Source: an uncultured Clostridium sp.
Lineage (GTDB): Bacteria; Bacillota; Clostridia; TANB77; CAG-508
Length of the DNA stretch: 22,804 bases
Direction: 5' to 3'
Assembly: GCA_900551615.1 (NCBI GenBank)
Contig: URWN01000022.1
Coordinates: 1 to 22,804 of the forward strand
The translations under genes were made by a program, and so were the position numbers. The notes beneath the pieces are model-generated. The model searched no databases. It had not been told where the DNA came from and saw nothing but the letters and a program-made list of their open reading frames with translations. Shown piece by piece: positions 21,729-22,804 of the stretch (position 1 is the stretch's first letter; every line of letters starts with the position of its first letter).

Positions 21729-22804
21729 TTATGGATTGGCTATTATATACTCAATTCCTCCCCATAAAGAATATCCTCTATTAGTACCATGATAAAAATA
21801 TGCCTTTAAATAGCCTGTATAATTATAATTAACATTAACTTTTATTGTTTCATACTCAACATACAGTGATGGTAAATTTCGTTCAACTCCTTCTGCAAAG
21901 TTAAATGAATTATTTGCATTTTTATTCCATGACGTTCCTACTTTTAAATAAGTATATAGTTTTTCTAAATTATTACTTAATCGATAATGAAATTCCAAAC
22001 TACTAATCTTTGACATATCTATTGCATTATTAGATACCCATGCCGCTTCATATCCTGAATCATTTACTGTACAACCAAATCCTCGATTGTCATACCAATA
22101 CATATCATAAATTTCAGACGTTCCATTTCTATATAAAGAAAATCCTCCTGTTCTTGAATCTTTTTTATCTCCATAATATAAGAGGTATTCTTTAACTCCT
22201 ATTTGACAACTAGATGTAACTTCTGTTCCATCATAGTCAATTAAGACTACTGTTATCCAAGCATATCCCACTGATTGTCCTGTTACTTCTCCAGTATTAT
22301 AATCTACTATTGCGATAGAATCATCCGAACTGTAAAAATATTTTTTTTGTGGTGTTCCTGTATAGCTCAATCTTGGTGTTTCTTTATTTCCTGCTATTAT
22401 AGTTATTCCTTCATATTCTGTAATATTCGTCTTTGATACTATTCCACTAACTATACAAGTACTATTATTAGAAATGTTTCCTGCATTGTCTATTACCCAC
22501 ACATTGTATATTCCATTAGAATAAACTGTTGTTATATAATCTTTTTGTATATTTACTATCCATGTTACTGATGTTACTGTTGGTGCTGTACTCTCTTTAC
22601 TTATATATATTCCTTTTAATCCACTTCCTCCTATATCTATTATATTACTTACATTTATTGTTCCAGTATTTCCTGTTGTTGTACTTCCAATACTTTTTTC
22701 TATTGTCGGTTTTATTTTATCTATATTTGTTACTGTTCCTCCTGCTGATCCTCCATAATTTTTGCCATCTGTTAATACTACATACATTGTTCCATTTTCT
22801 GTAA
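21729..22804 (-). CDS. Surface or secreted protein with Ig-like domains, C-terminal part
   Basis: The frame is open to the window edge (TENGTM precedes the first Met at 22787), so at least 357 residues are present and the N-terminus is missing. Residue numbers here count from that Met. At about 40-110 lies a bacterial Ig-like module ending GIYNVWVIDNAGNIS. At about 120-195 lies a Big_2-type domain (SDDSIAIVDYNTGEVTGQSV, then GYAWITV). The remaining 150 residues are an aromatic-rich beta domain ending GGIEYIIANP. There is no LPxTG motif, membrane anchor or choline/SLH repeat at the C-terminus, so attachment, if any, must be by another part. It could be an adhesin or a large secreted protein. 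The Ser/Thr/Tyr/Asn-rich composition is typical of exported repeats. Confidence 0.75.
   Translation of the reverse strand, partial: TENGTMYVVLTDGKNYGGSAGGTVTNIDKIKPTIEKSIGSTTTGNTGTINVSNIIDIGGSGLKGIYISKESTAPTVTSVTWIVNIQKDYITTVYSNGIYNVWVIDNAGNISNNSTCIVSGIVSKTNITEYEGITIIAGNKETPRLSYTGTPQKKYFYSSDDSIAIVDYNTGEVTGQSVGYAWITVVLIDYDGTEVTSSCQIGVKEYLLYYGDKKDSRTGGFSLYRNGTSEIYDMYWYDNRGFGCTVNDSGYEAAWVSNNAIDMSKISSLEFHYRLSNNLEKLYTYLKVGTSWNKNANNSFNFAEGVERNLPSLYVEYETIKVNVNYNYTGYLKAYFYHGTNRGYSLWGGIEYIIANP

Overview
The window is AT-rich DNA from a low-GC, spore-forming Firmicute, most likely a member of the Clostridia. The evidence is the master sporulation regulator Spo0A, the sporulation membrane protein YtaF, strong AGGAGG ribosome binding sites, TTGNNA-17-TANAAT promoters and typical Firmicute housekeeping proteins. 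I cannot place it to genus. No tRNA, rRNA or CRISPR array was seen.

Layout. 1-88: start of an ABC transporter ATPase (minus strand, runs off the window). 161-363: a 203-nt near-continuous palindrome with no coding content. 419-1474: a XRE regulator with its own promoter and terminator, behind a degenerate Rpn/PD-(D/E)XK-like protein. 1766-6132: mfd, then a SpoU-family RNA methyltransferase, ending at a strong terminator. 6217-6442: a compact plus-strand unit of promoter, 39-codon ORF and terminator. 6498-6716: an orphan ORF of about 72 codons with no good start. 6780-11039: a minus-strand series made of a methionine gamma-lyase-like PLP enzyme, a BaiN/HI0933-type flavoprotein, a YigZ/IMPACT protein and, from its own promoter, spo0A. 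11173-12858: a divergent RelA/SpoT-domain protein on the plus strand. 12895-13964: the rpsF-ssb-rpsR operon. 14088-16751: a P-type calcium ATPase. 16863-17696: ytaF and a small Cys-containing protein. 17741-21289: smc. 21290-21728: repeats, a terminator and a decayed IS30-type transposase tail. 21729 to the end: the C-terminal part of a secreted or surface protein with Ig-like domains.

Most genes are conserved housekeeping functions (transcription-coupled repair, ribosome, single-stranded DNA binding, chromosome condensation, calcium export) and sporulation. The conserved neighbourhoods are broken up: spo0A lacks spoIVB beside it, and smc lacks rnc and ftsY.

The noteworthy material is small and mostly between genes. 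It comprises the 203-nt palindrome with a GNRA-type apex, at least six REP-like copies sharing a GGGAC-NN-TCC core (one of which encodes the last residues of Mfd), the 39-codon unit, the unusual RelA/SpoT protein with a long insertion, and inverted repeats that overlap the promoters of spo0A and rpsF. I found no clear multi-gene undescribed system. The best candidates for something new are the palindromic element, the RelA/SpoT variant and the 39-codon unit.
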